Source: Polytrichum commune (Eukaryota > Streptophyta > Polytrichopsida > Polytrichales > Polytrichaceae). From it: DNA of 64,000 nucleotides. Positions 1 to 12,045 of this stretch are shown here, in pieces; position 1 is the stretch's first letter, and each line of letters begins with the position of its first letter. Where the stretch lies: NCBI GenBank assembly GCA_950295325.1, contig OX485804.1, positions 23,746,001-23,810,000 on the forward strand, read 5' to 3'. The notes beneath the pieces were generated by a model. That model worked only from the letters and a program-made list of their open reading frames with translations. It was not told where the DNA came from and ran no database searches. Made by a program: the position numbers and the translations under genes.

Positions 1-222
1 GGAACATCGCAATTGGGAGGACCTAGTTGTTCAGTTACGAAATCACCAAACATGCGCTTCCATTAAACACAGCTGAGTACATCCTAGCAGAACTGACTTT
101 CGAGACAATTTTTGCTGACACTTCATCCTAGATTTTGAAAAGCAACACAAGTTTTGTTGTGTAGATCTAATCTGTAGAAGTTGAAGAACATGAAAAACGA
201 ACTGAATAACACCCGCACACCT
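1..222. repeat. Direct repeat, copy 1 (partner at 1026-1247)
   Basis: These bases recur at 1026-1247 with only a few substitutions, at an offset of 1,025 bases. The similarity stops at 222/1247, where the two downstream sequences diverge completely. The short minus-strand reading frame in each copy is a by-product of the duplication and is not called as a gene. This copy starts at the window edge, so the repeat may extend further left. Confidence 0.85.
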
Positions 223-832
223 GTAGATCCCTTGAAGATCCAAAAAGCCCATTCTGGGCCTCAAGGTGTCTTACGGGGTTTAGAGCCTACTTGATATATT
301 TAGCTAAATGTGCCAAAGTGACCCTATCTAAAATTATTTAATTCATCATTTGCATTAGTACAATGCAGCATGCATATATGTAAATTAAATTACAGAGAGA
401 TATGAACTCTTATTAGTGACCTAGACTCAAATACATATCACATGTGTTTAGCTAATCACCATTGTCACATATGGCTTTTATTTTCACTTCCTCATTTTAT
501 CAGGTTGTACTAAAATGTGGATTCAATATGCTAGACTAAATAAAATATCATCTCAATGCTTGGTTGGGGACTGGGGTTTGTACAAATTGTCACTCGGATA
601 AACACAACCCCCTGGTCCTTCAAGGGTTAATGCAAAGCTGCTAAAGTATTAGATTCATCTTACTTCGCTTGGTTAAATCTGTATCAGATACTTGAACTTT
701 GACCCAAGGTCTTTCAGTTGCCCAATTCAATATGGGTTTGATGGCAATCAAATTGCTCAAACATTGTCCAAGGATGCAGTTAAACATTCTATAAACTAAG
801 CACAATCTTCTGGCAATTGTTAAACATTTTGA

Positions 833-985
833 TTGCCTCCAAACCCATTGCTCTTGATGAATGCTCCATCAGCAAGCAGAATGATGAGTTTTTTTGAGGA
901 AGATCATACAGATGTGTGCTTCTTAGTAGACAACAAGCAGTTCAGATGTCATCGATTTTTATTGGGTGCTCGATCTGAATACTTG
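833..985 (+). pseudogene. BTB/POZ domain fragment
   Basis: The translation after the ATG at 833 contains a run typical of the start of a BTB domain: DHTDVCFLVDNKQFRCHRF, then LLGARSEYLKA. BTB domains mediate dimerisation and often link substrates to cullin-3 ligases. Only about 45 residues of a domain of roughly 100 are present. The frame then enters the repeat that starts at 1026, and the phrase attgggtgctcgat occurs on both sides of the junction (about 961 and 1011). I read it as a captured or truncated gene fragment. The BTB identity is fairly sure; function is unlikely. Confidence 0.6.
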
Positions 986-1025
986 AAGGCTAGAACAATA
1001 GGGAACAATATTGGGTGCTCGATAG

Positions 1026-1247
1026 GGAACATCACAATTGGGAGGACCTAGTTGTTTAGTTACGAAATCACCAAACATGCGCTTCCATTAAACACAGCTG
1101 AGTACATCCTAGCAGAACCGACTTTCGAGACAATTTTTGCTGACACTTCATCCTAGATTTTGAAAAGCAACACAAGTTTTGTTGTGTAGATCTAATCTGT
1201 AAAAGTTGAAGAACATGAAAAACGAACTGAATAACACCCGCACACCT
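1026..1247. repeat. Direct repeat, copy 2 (partner at 1-222)
   Basis: Near-identical to 1-222 in the same orientation. The BTB fragment lies between the two copies, so the unit is a segmental duplication or a pair of dispersed repeat copies. No terminal inverted repeat or target duplication was found at its edges. Confidence 0.85.
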
Positions 1248-2347
1248 TATACATTGATCTCGCGCAGCAACACCGCTCAGAAACAATCATCACAAGATGG
1301 AGTGTCAACACTCACCGCATCATGAGTACTGGAGCCAGCCAGCGCCGAACTCTGCCGGCAGCGAGCTTGAAGGCTACAAAGTTAAGGAGAAAGATGAAGC
1401 CCAACACCGGCTGCCCTATCTCCTAGAAGGCTCCAAGGCATGCTAGTATAGATCCAGGTAATGCCAAAATGTATTGAATCTCGATCCCACATACCATTGC
1501 CGATCGTGTAAGTCCCTGTTTCTGCCGAACTTCAACAATTCAAATCTGCAGCCAGAATTAGGTAAAGACTTCAACTTACGAGCTTCATTCAAGCACACCA
1601 TATCCATGTTTAACTCCACTAGTTGATTTAATCGAGAAGCTCAGTTGACATAGAAAGACAGGAATAGAGTCTAACAGGATACCATAGAAGTAACCGGAAA
1701 ACCCACCTTGTGGCAGGAAGGGAGCGATTGACTGGCCCGTAACATGGAAACCCTACAAATTGAGATTCCAGCCATCTTGCAACTTCTCAAAGAGACACGA
1801 ATGGCAAGAAACTAAGCCACAGGGAGGTGATTTGAGGAGCTCATCAGAAACCCCACAATCACACCCTACAACTGGTAATTTACAACCCCTTTGCATCACA
1901 AACCCTTACAACCACACCCTTAGCTACACAATCTAGAAACCTTGAACCTCAGCATGGGAGATGGGTACCTTACCAGGAGCGGAGAGCACAATGAGAGAAG
2001 AGCGCAGATCGAAACGGAGAGAATGAAGGGGGGACTTCGTCAACAGTCTGTGACCCCTGCAGACCCACAGCGAAGTGGACTGCATCCACACCTTCCACAT
2101 GAACGGCTCCGATGTCGCCACGTGGCGCGTAAAGAACCCTCCCAACCTGCATCCAACGCCCAAAACCCCAACGTGTGCTTCTCCCGAATTTTCGGAGCTG
2201 TGGGGCCACGGAGCATCTGATGCAGGCTTGTGTTAAGCAGTGCCGGATTTGGTGGCGCCAATGTAGCTGACATCGGACATTTGGAGGCTATTCATCCCCA
2301 TTAGTGATTTGGACACAACATTACAACACTTAGCAGGTAAGAAACAC
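1248..2347. other. No supported gene
   Basis: Several overlapping frames of 70-92 codons occur at 1930-2270 on both strands, but none has recognisable motifs and they overlap one another. Composition is unremarkable. I see nothing assignable here. Confidence 0.5.
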
Positions 2348-2656
2348 TTACAGACTCACTGCAGCTTGTTGCATGGGCTTCATAATCTCCTTGATCTTCG
2401 CGACGCGTTTGTCGCGTTCCATCTCATAGGAGCACCTGTCGAGGTCCCCATCGTCATCTTCAATGGGACCGCTGACAAGAGGTTGGCCACGCTTCTCCTT
2501 GGTCTTCGGAGGTCTGAGAGGTTCGGTCACGGAGTCCATATCCTCAGCCTTATACTTCAAAGATTCGCACAAACTACCTCTATACTCTCTACAGATAAGA
2601 CAACAATTTGAGTCTCTTGCCTTGAGCCCAGACGTGCAATACGCCATGGACTGCAA
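2348..2656 (-). CDS. Possible exon fragment, unknown protein (102 aa)
   Basis: A minus-strand open frame of 102 codons. It has a Cys-containing start, a Lys/Arg/Pro-rich centre (RPPKTKEKRGQP) and a charged end (YEMERDKRVAKIKEIM) followed directly by a stop. Charged ends of this type occur in many plant repeat-associated proteins of unknown function, but I cannot name a family. There is no intact upstream context. It could be an exon remnant or chance. Confidence 0.2.
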   Translation of the reverse strand: MQSMAYCTSGLKARDSNCCLICREYRGSLCESLKYKAEDMDSVTEPLRPPKTKEKRGQPLVSGPIEDDDGDLDRCSYEMERDKRVAKIKEIMKPMQQAAVSL

Positions 2657-2732
2657 TGTATTTAGGGGCGGGGACCTAACGGATACAATCCGACGCGCCA
2701 GGGCTTCACTATGTAGACTGTTCCAATTTGAA

Positions 2733-2806
2733 TAATGACTAGTGAATGACTCGTGAATGACTAGTGAATGACTTTTGGATGACTACTTAATGACTAGTGA
2801 ATGAAA
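2733..2806. repeat. Short repeats of the GACTAGTGAATGA type
   Basis: A run of near-copies of GACTAGTGAATGA sits just after the phrase GTTCCAATTTGAA. The same phrase followed by the same motif recurs near 7015-7110. More motif copies occur near 7890-8030, and a run lies in the last tnp2 intron (18630-18790). In CACTA elements, short repeats near the ends bind the element's own protein. I infer that these belong to CACTA-1. Confidence 0.55.
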
Positions 2807-4172
2807 ATAGGCATACGAAACAAGAATGGATTTCATCACACTTACGTATAAGTGCGGTATATGAATCGGGTGGAATCGATTATGATATATTAAAGGGTCC
2901 ACTAAAATTAGGCAAACAGGGTGAAAAATGTTGTTTATTTCAGGAACATGGTAAAAAGGGGTTGGAATTGGAATTTACTTAGGGCCTGATTGAAATTACT
3001 TTTACAAAACACGAACAGGTTTGGACACACTTACGTATAAGTGCGGTGGATGGGTGGGGTGGAATCGATTATGATGATCTATTTAAGGGTCCACTAAAAG
3101 TAGGCAAACAAGGTGAAAATGTTATCTATTTCAGGAACAGGGTAAAAAGGGGTTGGATTTGGAATTTACTTAGGGCCTGATTGAAATTACTTTTACAAAA
3201 CACGAACGGGTTTGGACACACTTACATATAAGTGCGGTGGATGGGTGGGGTGGAATCGATTATGATGATCTATTTAAGGGTCCACTAAAATTAGGCAAAC
3301 AGGGTGAAAAATGTTGCCTAATTCAGGAACAGGGTAAAAAGGGGTTGGAATTATGATTTACTTAGGGCCTGATTGAAATTACTTTTACAAAACACGAACG
3401 GGTTTGGACACACTTACGTATAAGTGCGGTGGATTGGTGGGGTGGAATCGTGTGAGAAATGTTGTCTATTTCAGGGTCGGAAAACAGGGTAAAAAGGGGT
3501 CGTAATTTGCATTTACTTAGGGCCCGATTGAAAGTGGGTATAGGAAACAAGAGTGTGTTTGGACACACTTATGTATAAGTGCAGTGGATGGGTGGGGTGG
3601 AATCGCTTAGGGTCTATTGAGGGCATGGATAAAAATAGGTGAAGGGTGTGAAAAACATTATCTATTTCGGTCTATTTCAGGATTAGGGTAGAAAGGGGTC
3701 CGAATTTGGATTTACTTAGGGCCCGATTGAAATTACTTTTACAAAACAAGAATGGGGTTGGACACAATTACGTATAAGTGCAGTGGATGGGTGGGGTGGA
3801 ATCGATTATGATGTATTTAGGGAATGGATAAAAATAGGCAAACAGGGTGAAAAGTGATGTCTATTTCAGGGTTGAGGGTAAAAAGTGGGTTGGAATTTGG
3901 ATTTATTTAGGGCCCAATTGAAAGTAGGGATACGAAAAAAGAATGGGGTTAATGACACTTAGGTAGAAGTGAGGTGAACGGGTGGGGTGGATTTGATCTG
4001 GATGTATTTAGGGGTAGAATAAAATTAGGTAAATAGTGTGATCTATTTCAGGGTTGAGGGTAAAAAGGGGTCAGTTTACAGGGTAAAAAGGGGTCGTAAT
4101 TTGCATTTACTCAGGGGCCGAATGAAAGTAGGTATAGGAAAGAAGAACGGGTTTGGACACACTTAGGTATAA
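2807..4172. repeat. Tandem repeats of about 190 bp
   Basis: The block CACACTTACGTATAAGTGCG, followed by GTGGATGGGTGGGGTGGAATCG, recurs roughly every 160-200 bases from about 2840. Copies become more diverged towards 4170, and deletions make the spacing uneven. The array resumes at 4571 after the MITE and after 6811 on the far side of the solo LTR. No gene is present. Confidence 0.8.
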
Positions 4173-4567
4173 GAGCATCCTCACTCGATCTAGGTAAAGC
4201 TCACTGCAAACCAAAACCTATCTTTTGACTGACCTAAAATTAGAAACTTAAATTACCATCATTAGAAGCACACCTAAATAAACGTGAGATATTTCTCAAG
4301 AAAAAAGAATTGTAAAAATTTGACGTAGGTGAAATCCCTCATTGAAAACACCACATTTTCAAATTTTAGAGGGAGTGTACCAAATCTTGCTTTAAAATGG
4401 AAAGATCCTCCCACACTCCCTCCAAATTTTTGACATTTAGAGGGAGTGTGGGAGGATCTGTCCATTTTTAAGCAAGATTTGGTGCACTCCCTCTAAATTT
4501 TGAGCAATTTTAAGCAAGATAGGTCTTGGTTTGCAGTGAGCTTTACCTAGATCAACTGAGGATGCTC
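4173..4567. mobile_element. MITE, PIF/Harbinger (Tourist) type
   Basis: A 395-bp element with long terminal inverted repeats of about 50 bp: it starts GAGCATCCTCACTCGATCTA and ends with the near-complement finishing GAGGATGCTC. A TAA duplication flanks it at 4170-4172 and 4568-4570. Removing the element and one TAA restores the surrounding repeat phrase exactly. A second inverted pair (AGGGAGTGTGGGAGGATC-like) lies inside, so the whole sequence could fold into a long hairpin. A 3-bp TAA/TTA target and TIRs of this form are typical of Tourist-like MITEs. It encodes no protein. Confidence 0.85.
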
Positions 4568-4659
4568 TAAGTGCGGTGGATGGGTGGGGTTGGATGGATT
4601 ATGATGTATGTAGGGACCGACAAAAAATAGTGAAAAAGGGTGATCTATTTAAGGGTTGG

Positions 4660-6806
4660 TGTGAGGCCAAACCCCCCACCCTTAAGCGTCCGTAGTCCGA
4701 GTAGTGGGTTTGGGCTCACATTCCTCCGCGGTATTGGATTTGGACTTGGATGAGTCCATAGTACAAGGTTCACCCTTCAAGTGGTCTTGGATTTAACTGG
4801 AATTTCACTTTTAACAACTCAATGTACGATTTCAATACGTATGTGGAGAATGCACAAGTTAACTATGTTATTTTAACCTCCTTATGCTCGGGTGCTATTT
4901 TGTCTTTGTTTGCTTCTAACGTCCATCCGGCCGCTTTAGCTACACAAGCCCTTAAGGATATCCCTCTTCTAAATGGAGTCCGTGCCGTTGACTCTATACT
5001 ACCACTTGAACTATCACTTGTGTATTCCGTATCGCTACTATAAGAGGTCTCACTTGGTGTCTCCATACCGTACATAAGCCTTTAAGTATTAAGAAATACT
5101 TATGTGACTTATGTCAATCTCTCCCTCGTACCTTTGGTCTTTGCTTCCTTTGTCTTGCCATCGCGAGAGTGCTCCACATTCTCCATTAATTTGTGCACGT
5201 GGTTTATTTTTAAAGAGAGGATGCAAGTGTTAAAAAAACACTATTCTCTATAGTCAATCTCAAATACATTTACTTGTGAAAGCCACACATAACACTAACT
5301 AGCATAATGTAACTAACTACTTGTCTATGAGCTAATTAGGTAGGCTATCTACTAAGCTCCTTCATGAACCCATCTCTTTACTTTCTAATTACATAAACCT
5401 AGCTCCTTCATAAACCCAGCTCCTTCATAAACCCAGCTTCTTAGCTTCTAACTAAACAAACCCAGCTCCTTCATGAACCCAGCTCCTTAGCTTCTAACTA
5501 AACAAACCCAGGTCCTTCATAAACCCAGCTCTTTACTTTCTAACTAAACAAACCCAGCTCCTTCATAAACCCAGCTCCTTTATGAACCCACAACTTTGTA
5601 GTTGTAATCCCCAACTACCTCACTAATTATTCAAGCCCTTAACTAATCTTCCTATCTAATTTCCCTAATTCTACTAACAACCCCTTTCTAATCACACAAT
5701 TCTTCTTTAATCCTAAAATCCTAAAATCCTAGAGAGGAGAGGGGGAGAGAGAATTTCCTAACTTCACTAAGACTAACTAATCCACACAAGTATATTTTTG
5801 CACTCATCACAACATCAAGTGCTCAACTCTTAAACATGGAACTTGCAACCACGTGTATTCAAAACATGAACTTTAAGTACCACAAATTGGAATCATGAAT
5901 TAACTTTAAAATCCTTCACGTCAACACTAATTCTACCAAGAGGTCAAGCCCTCTTCAAGGCTAACAAGCGTTGGCTCTCAAACTAAAAACTAAGCACACA
6001 CATGTGCTCCAATATGGCTTCCCACACCCACACTTATAACTCGTGGGGTGCCTTGGAGCACAAAGGAAAGAGAGGGTGAGTGAGGGAAGAATGAGGGATT
6101 ATATAGTAAGCTTGAGGGGGTGAGCACCCTCAAGGCTCACGATAAGCCCTTGAGATTTCCTCCTACTTAGTAGGCGCCAATCCTATCTTCTAAGCCTTCC
6201 TCCCTCAAATGATCAACAAAGATCCTAATTCGAACATTTAACTAGCCTTGGCTTTCTACCTACCACACTTTACCAAACTTGGGATGCTTCAACCCAAACT
6301 TAGCCTCCTTCGCTTTCCGCCGCCATAACTTTCTCCCCTTACTTTCCCAAATCGTCGCTCACCACTTAATTCAAACCACGATGCTTAACTCGTGATTTGA
6401 TTGGTGCTTTGAGAATTTGCTTATCCTCCACCTTGCATTCTTCCTTGGGCCTTCCCCATTAAGTGGCCATGATGAGGTGGTCCACTTGTGCGCTCCATGT
6501 GATCCTCCATTCATCCCAATTCGAATGCACTTGCCTCTTGAGTCACTTTGGTTGTCTCCATCCATTTGTACTAGCCTACTCACTAACTACTCAATCCAAG
6601 TTCTCCTTACCTATCCTCATTCACTCAAATCCTTCCGAAGGTAAAAACACAATAACAACTCACATCCTAGCCTCTTACAACATGGTACTTCTAAGACTAA
6701 CATTTCACTCTTTTTATATTTTTGTGAAGTAACATGCTACTTCAAAGTGCATCAACTAACGTTTCAAGGGTCTAAGACTAAATGTGGGCACCCTTTTGGG
6801 CTCACA
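4660..6806. mobile_element. Solo LTR (2,147 bp), family B
   Basis: The sequence begins TGTGAGGCCAAACC and ends TTTTGGGCTCACA, giving the inverted ends TGTGAG/CTCACA. It is flanked by a perfect 5-bp duplication GTTGG (4655-4659 and 6807-6811). It has no coding region, primer site or polypurine tract, so it is a solo LTR. The sequence is AT- and CT-rich and contains minisatellite-like copies of AACCCAGCTCCTTCATAAAC at about 5400-5590. Similar start and end sequences occur at 44623-45801. The orientation of the parent element is not known. Confidence 0.85.
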
Positions 6807-6811
6807 GTTGG

Positions 6812-8087
6812 ATGAATGCGGGAGGTAGGAAATAGTGAATTGGATGTTGGGGAGATTTAGGTATGAAGGAGAAAGGTTGCTATTGTGGCGGATTGGGTTT
6901 GGTTTCATTCGTGTAGGAGCAAACTTTGAATGGAATGGAACGGAACGTAACGTAACAGATTGGGGTGTGAATGGGTTACCCCGGTTAAGCTAGGGTTTCC
7001 ATACGCAGAGCGTTCCAATTTGAAGAACGATTAAGTAACGACTAGTGAGTTACTCTTGAGCGACTGGGAAGTCAATGTTGATTGACTAGGGAATGACTAC
7101 TGAATGACAAGCTTATGACCAATTTATGAAAACTGAAAGACTAGTGGTAATCGAACCCCTGATCAGACGCCACAACCCTATAAGCCCGTGAAATATGTTC
7201 ATTCTGTTGCGTCAAACCTCTGGCCCAAGACATGTGCATAGCCATCTTTATTATTTGGAGGATAATTTCGCCAGGTTAGAGCTAGGAGTGGAACTTATCA
7301 GCATGGTCGCAATATATCGTCCTATGTGCTGAAAATATACCAACTATGTACCCAACAACATATTCGTCCCCACAAACGTCTACCACGTATTGAATGGAGG
7401 GACCAACCCTCGGCGCATTCTTAATAGTCCAATCAGCTACATGTTGCCATGCTCCAAGTTTCCTTTATTCAAATGGGGTCTACTCTATAACATTCCTTAG
7501 CATGATTGGCAAATATCATGCAGTATAGAACTTCAGCTTGTGATTTCTCAAACTCAACCGGGTCATATGTAACTAACTGTCGGTCCCCCCCCCCAACAAT
7601 TAGTGAAGAATGCTCACTACTGAGGAGTGTGGACTCACCTGATGTCCATTTTGTGCATAACCAGTAGAGATCCTAGTGCACAACTACTTGAGATCGTGGT
7701 GTTTCCAAGCCCACATGGTTACGTGTAGATGACCTTGCACTTTTTTCTTTAATGGTTTCAGATATATTTCAGGAGATTTATGTAGTATGAGCATAGAACC
7801 TACAACTTAATTCAAGGGATGCAATCGTCTCACAGTAATTTGTGATTGGCAAACCACAAGAAGGGGGCATATACCCTCTGACCAACTAGTCAAGGTTGCT
7901 GACTAGTGAATGACTAGTAAATGACACGGGGATGACTAGTGCATGATTGCCCACATGTTTAGATATGTCTGGTTACATGTGAACGACTAGTGTGTGAGTA
8001 CTCTACGACCAGTTTATGACAGGTTGTCAACCAAGAAATGGGTGGATACAACCATGTTTAGGGGCCTAATATTAAAGTACCTAATAT
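6812..8087. other. Non-coding 5' part of CACTA-1 region
   Basis: The ~190-bp repeat continues briefly after the solo LTR. Scattered GACTAGTGAATGA-like motifs follow at about 7020-7130 and 7890-8030. No coding sequence was found. I did not find the left terminal inverted repeat of CACTA-1 here. Confidence 0.5.
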
Positions 8088-11059
8088 GTGCATAGTGGCA
8101 AGCCTGCAAGTTACATGGACCATCGAAGACTCCCTCTTAGTGACAGGAGACGGCAACAACTTCGAGACGACCATCTGTGGAGGAGGGAGCAAGAGAGGGC
8201 CAGATTGTATGGCTTGAGACGAATTCATTGCCCATGCTCCAAATGCAAGGGACGGGTTCAATGCTCTATTGCAAAAGTGAAGGACCATCTAATCCGAAAT
8301 GGGAGGGAACCCAGCTTCAGAGTGTGGAGGGGGCCTGGAGAGAGGGACGGATCCGATGAGGAGTGGGAACATGAGCTTAGTAGACCCCCAGGAGCACATG
8401 ACGGACACATTGACGAAGGGTTGGATATGCACGCGATGGTTGAGGACGCATTCACAAAAATTGATGAGGCACCAGCCCCCCCCACTACATTGGAAGATCA
8501 GTTGGAGGACATAGTAATAGGTGCCTTCACAGTCGTCGATGAGCTGGCCCATGATGACCACGAATTTTCTGACGATGAGCTAGAGGACGAGGTTTTGGGG
8601 GAAATTGGAGGTGGCATTGCAGAGGAAGACAATTATGGTGATCCGCACGAGTTGGAAACAACAATTGAGGAGTTGTACCATGGAGCCAAGTCTTCGGTGT
8701 TGGCCGCCACGATATTGATAATGACATTGTGTACGGTCCATGGTGTGAGCAACAAGTTTGCGGACCAGCTATTCACCCTCTTCCGCGAACACCTACTACC
8801 CAGTGAGAATATGCTACCCAAAAACCTCCATGCTGCAAAAGGCTTGATTCGGAAATTAGGATTGAATTACAATACAATTCATGCATGCCAAGCAGGTTGT
8901 GTATTATTTAGAGGGCAATATGAAGGTGCAACTCATTGTCCAAAGTGTAAGAAACCACGTTACAAAGACGAGGCCAATAAACGGAGGCCTTGGAAAGTAC
9001 TTAGACACTTTCCCCTAATTCCAAGACTAAGGCGTATGTTCTGTACACCCACAATATCTAAACTCATGGTGTGGCATGCAAAGAACACAAGCAGTGATGG
9101 ATTGGTAAGACATCCTTGTGATTCAAAGGCATGGAATCACGTACATGAAAATGTAGATTATAGTTTTGGCCAGGAAGACCGCAACATTCACTTAGGAATG
9201 GCGGCCGATGGAGTAAACCCTTTCAAGTTGCAACGTACGAGTTGGAGTACATGGCCGGTAATGTTGTTAAATTACAACATACCCCCATGGTTGACTACGA
9301 AGAAATTTTTCATAATGTTGGCGTTGCTAATCCCGGGAAAACAGTCTGTGACATCTCAATTCTTCGATGTGTACTTGGAACCATTGGTAGAGGAGTTCAT
9401 CCAACTATGGAAGGGTGTGGATGCTTATGATGTGCTCAAAGAGGTGGGGTCAAGGGCCTTCAAACTTAGAGCAATTTTGTTGTGGACCATACACGATTTT
9501 CCTGGTTATGGGACAGTTGCACGTGTTGCACATCAGGGCTATGCGGCATGTCCTGTGTGTGGGCCTCATTTTAAAGGTGAACATTCTATCGAACTTGGAA
9601 AGCAAACCTATACAGACACAAGGAGGTGGCTTGCCCATGACGATCCGTGGAGATCACCGGAAATGAAAGACCACTTCAATGGACGTATAGAAGTTCGCGG
9701 TAAGCCCAATGTGGTTAATGCAAATGAGCAAATGCAGCGAGCCACCGAGTATCAAACCTGGTTGGATGCAGGCAACAAAGAGGGTGCCGCTGGAGACCCC
9801 TCCAAAACACACGGCGTGAAAAGGAGGAGCATCTTACACAACCTGCCTTATTGGAAGGTATATGTTCCAGCTGCTTTGACTCAATTGTTGTATGCATCCT
9901 CACAGGGAACGACATGTCCAACTTAAAAAATACTAAAAAACGACTGAATGTGCTCATAGATGGCATAGACAAGTGCACGTGTCAGAAGCATTTAGTTGTT
10001 GAGTAGTAGCAGAATAGTCGTTTACCATACACATGGGCACATGTCCATTAACATAGTCGTTTGAAAATCATTTACAATACATATGTTCAACCAAGGGAAA
10101 TGACTACGAGAAACTACACGTCTGGAAACGTGGCAACACAGACGAGAGTATATGCTCCCACGACCCATCCATTAGTACAGTCGGTGCGTTACAATACGTC
10201 CACAATGACACAAAATTAGTAGTCGTTGTAGACATCAACGACGTAAACGCCAGTCGTAATCGTAGTCGTTATCGGACGAGTTTCCGCAGGGTCCTTTCAC
10301 TAACTAGTATATGACTATATTGCCAGGATCTGCTCATACGATACACCCTGGATGTTATGCATTGTGAGGCAAACTTTTCGAAGAACATATTGAAGACCGT
10401 CACAGGACACAAGGACACAGTAAAGGTCCGCCGCGACCTGCAACGCAGAGGCATCAGGCCGCATTTGTGGCTCATTCCCCACCCAAGGAAAAATGGGAAA
10501 ATGTTGAAACCGGCGGCCCCGTATGTGTTGACAAGCGAAGAGTTCGAAGTATTTAGCAGTGTTATCGAGAACCTGAAGACACCATCAGGACATGTTTCCA
10601 ACATGGCTCAGTACGTACGGAAGAGGACGTTCGGGGGTTTAAAGTCGCATGACTACCATGTGCTTATGCAGCAAATCATGCCACTAGCACTACGAGGTCT
10701 TTTACAACCTGGTCCACGAATGGCGGTGATGAGGATTTCGAAAGTGTTCCGAAGGATATGTGGGAGTGTTTGGAACCCATTGGAGTTTGAAGCTCTTCAG
10801 GCGGACGTCGCACGGAGCATGGCACTTCTGGAGATTCATTTCCCTCCCTCATTTTTTGACATTATGACGCATTTATTGTATCACCTTGTCGATGAATTGG
10901 ACATGTGTGGTCCCGTCTCCACAAGGTGGATGTATCCTATTGAAAGATACATGAAAACCCTAAAGCATTATGTTCGGAACATGGCAACACCGGAGGCATG
11001 CATGGCGGAGGGTTACGCGAGGGATGAATGCCTAGGTTTCATCACGGAATATCTACACA

Positions 11060-12032
11060 TGTCGCAACCCTTGCTAGGTCCCTTAATAATCTTGCCAATT
11101 TTCAATTCTAGCAAAGGTTACGAGTCGCTAACCCTTCGCATTCCGCCATGCTAATGGTTAGCTCCTCTTACCCCGGACCAATAGTTCATAGGAGGGAACC
11201 AACCCTCCTACTTTGCTTTCGGGACTCACCCCTTAATCGGTAACCCATTTCCCCAATGTGGACTTCCATCCATGGAAGTCCAATCCTATGTTGATCATCG
11301 CGTTGCCGGAGCAACACTACAACAACCCGAACCATACTAGGCAACTATGGCCTCACAATAGGCCAAAGCCCATGGAGGCCTTGCCGTTCGGCCTCGGGTG
11401 GGTGAGGCCACACCACCTCACCCATATAAGCCTCTAGGACTTCACGCGGGGCCCCTACCCCACCGTCAACCAACCTCTTGTCTCTCTACCAAGAGTTGGG
11501 GCCAAGTGGACATTTTCCTTTAGCTGCTGGGCCTAGAACCCACTAGCAGCTTAAGACCATCATAACTTCCTTGTATGATGTCTGATCATAACAACCAACC
11601 ACTCCATCTTCATCTACGCTTCACGTGGATGCCGATGGACTCCTCACTTGCCCCATTCGGACAAGTATTGAGGACGTTATGCCTGTTTGAACCTTGGCAG
11701 TCTCGGGAATCACTCCCAGGCACTGCTGTAGCAGGGCGCTGTCCCGGGACAGCGCCCCACTCAAATGGCCATAACTCCTAGCTCACACCTCCGATTGAGG
11801 TGTTCTTGAGCTTTCTAGAATCACCACGCCATGAGCTACGCATAGCTCATGGCCTTACCCTTGTGCCTCCCAGTCTTCGTGGGTGGGAGGCGTTCCCAAC
11901 GCCCGGGGCCCTCACCCACACTAGGATCACTTGGGCCCTCTCACCAACGGCGCCACAAGTCCCGGGTGTCACTCCGGGGTCCCCCTTGTGCCCATGGTGT
12001 TTCGGGCACTCCTCATGGAGAGGTGCGCGACA
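11060..12032 (-). repeat. 3' LTR of the Gypsy element (973 bp)
   Basis: It matches 17369-18341 at a constant offset of 6,309 bases. I saw no difference between the two on reading. On the minus strand the LTR runs from TGTCGCGCAC to GGTTGCGACA. The polypurine tract lies directly beside it at 12033-12044. Short open frames inside it occur identically in the other LTR and are not genes. Confidence 0.92.
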
Positions 12033-12044
12033 CTCACCCCCACC
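12033..12044 (-). promoter_or_regulatory. Polypurine tract
   Basis: On the minus strand this reads GGTGGGGGTGAG, immediately upstream of the 3' LTR. A purine run in this position primes plus-strand DNA synthesis in LTR elements. It fixes the element's orientation together with the primer site at the other end. Confidence 0.8.
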
Positions 12045-12045
12045 A

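Noticed and set aside
2707-2718. CACTATGTAGAC as the left terminus of CACTA-1
   Set aside because: Only CACTA matches the right end (CACTACAACAAA); no matching duplication was seen, and five bases are too few.
11330-11345. CACTACAACAACCC as a CACTA terminus
   Set aside because: It is inside the Gypsy LTR and present in all copies of that LTR, so it is a chance match.
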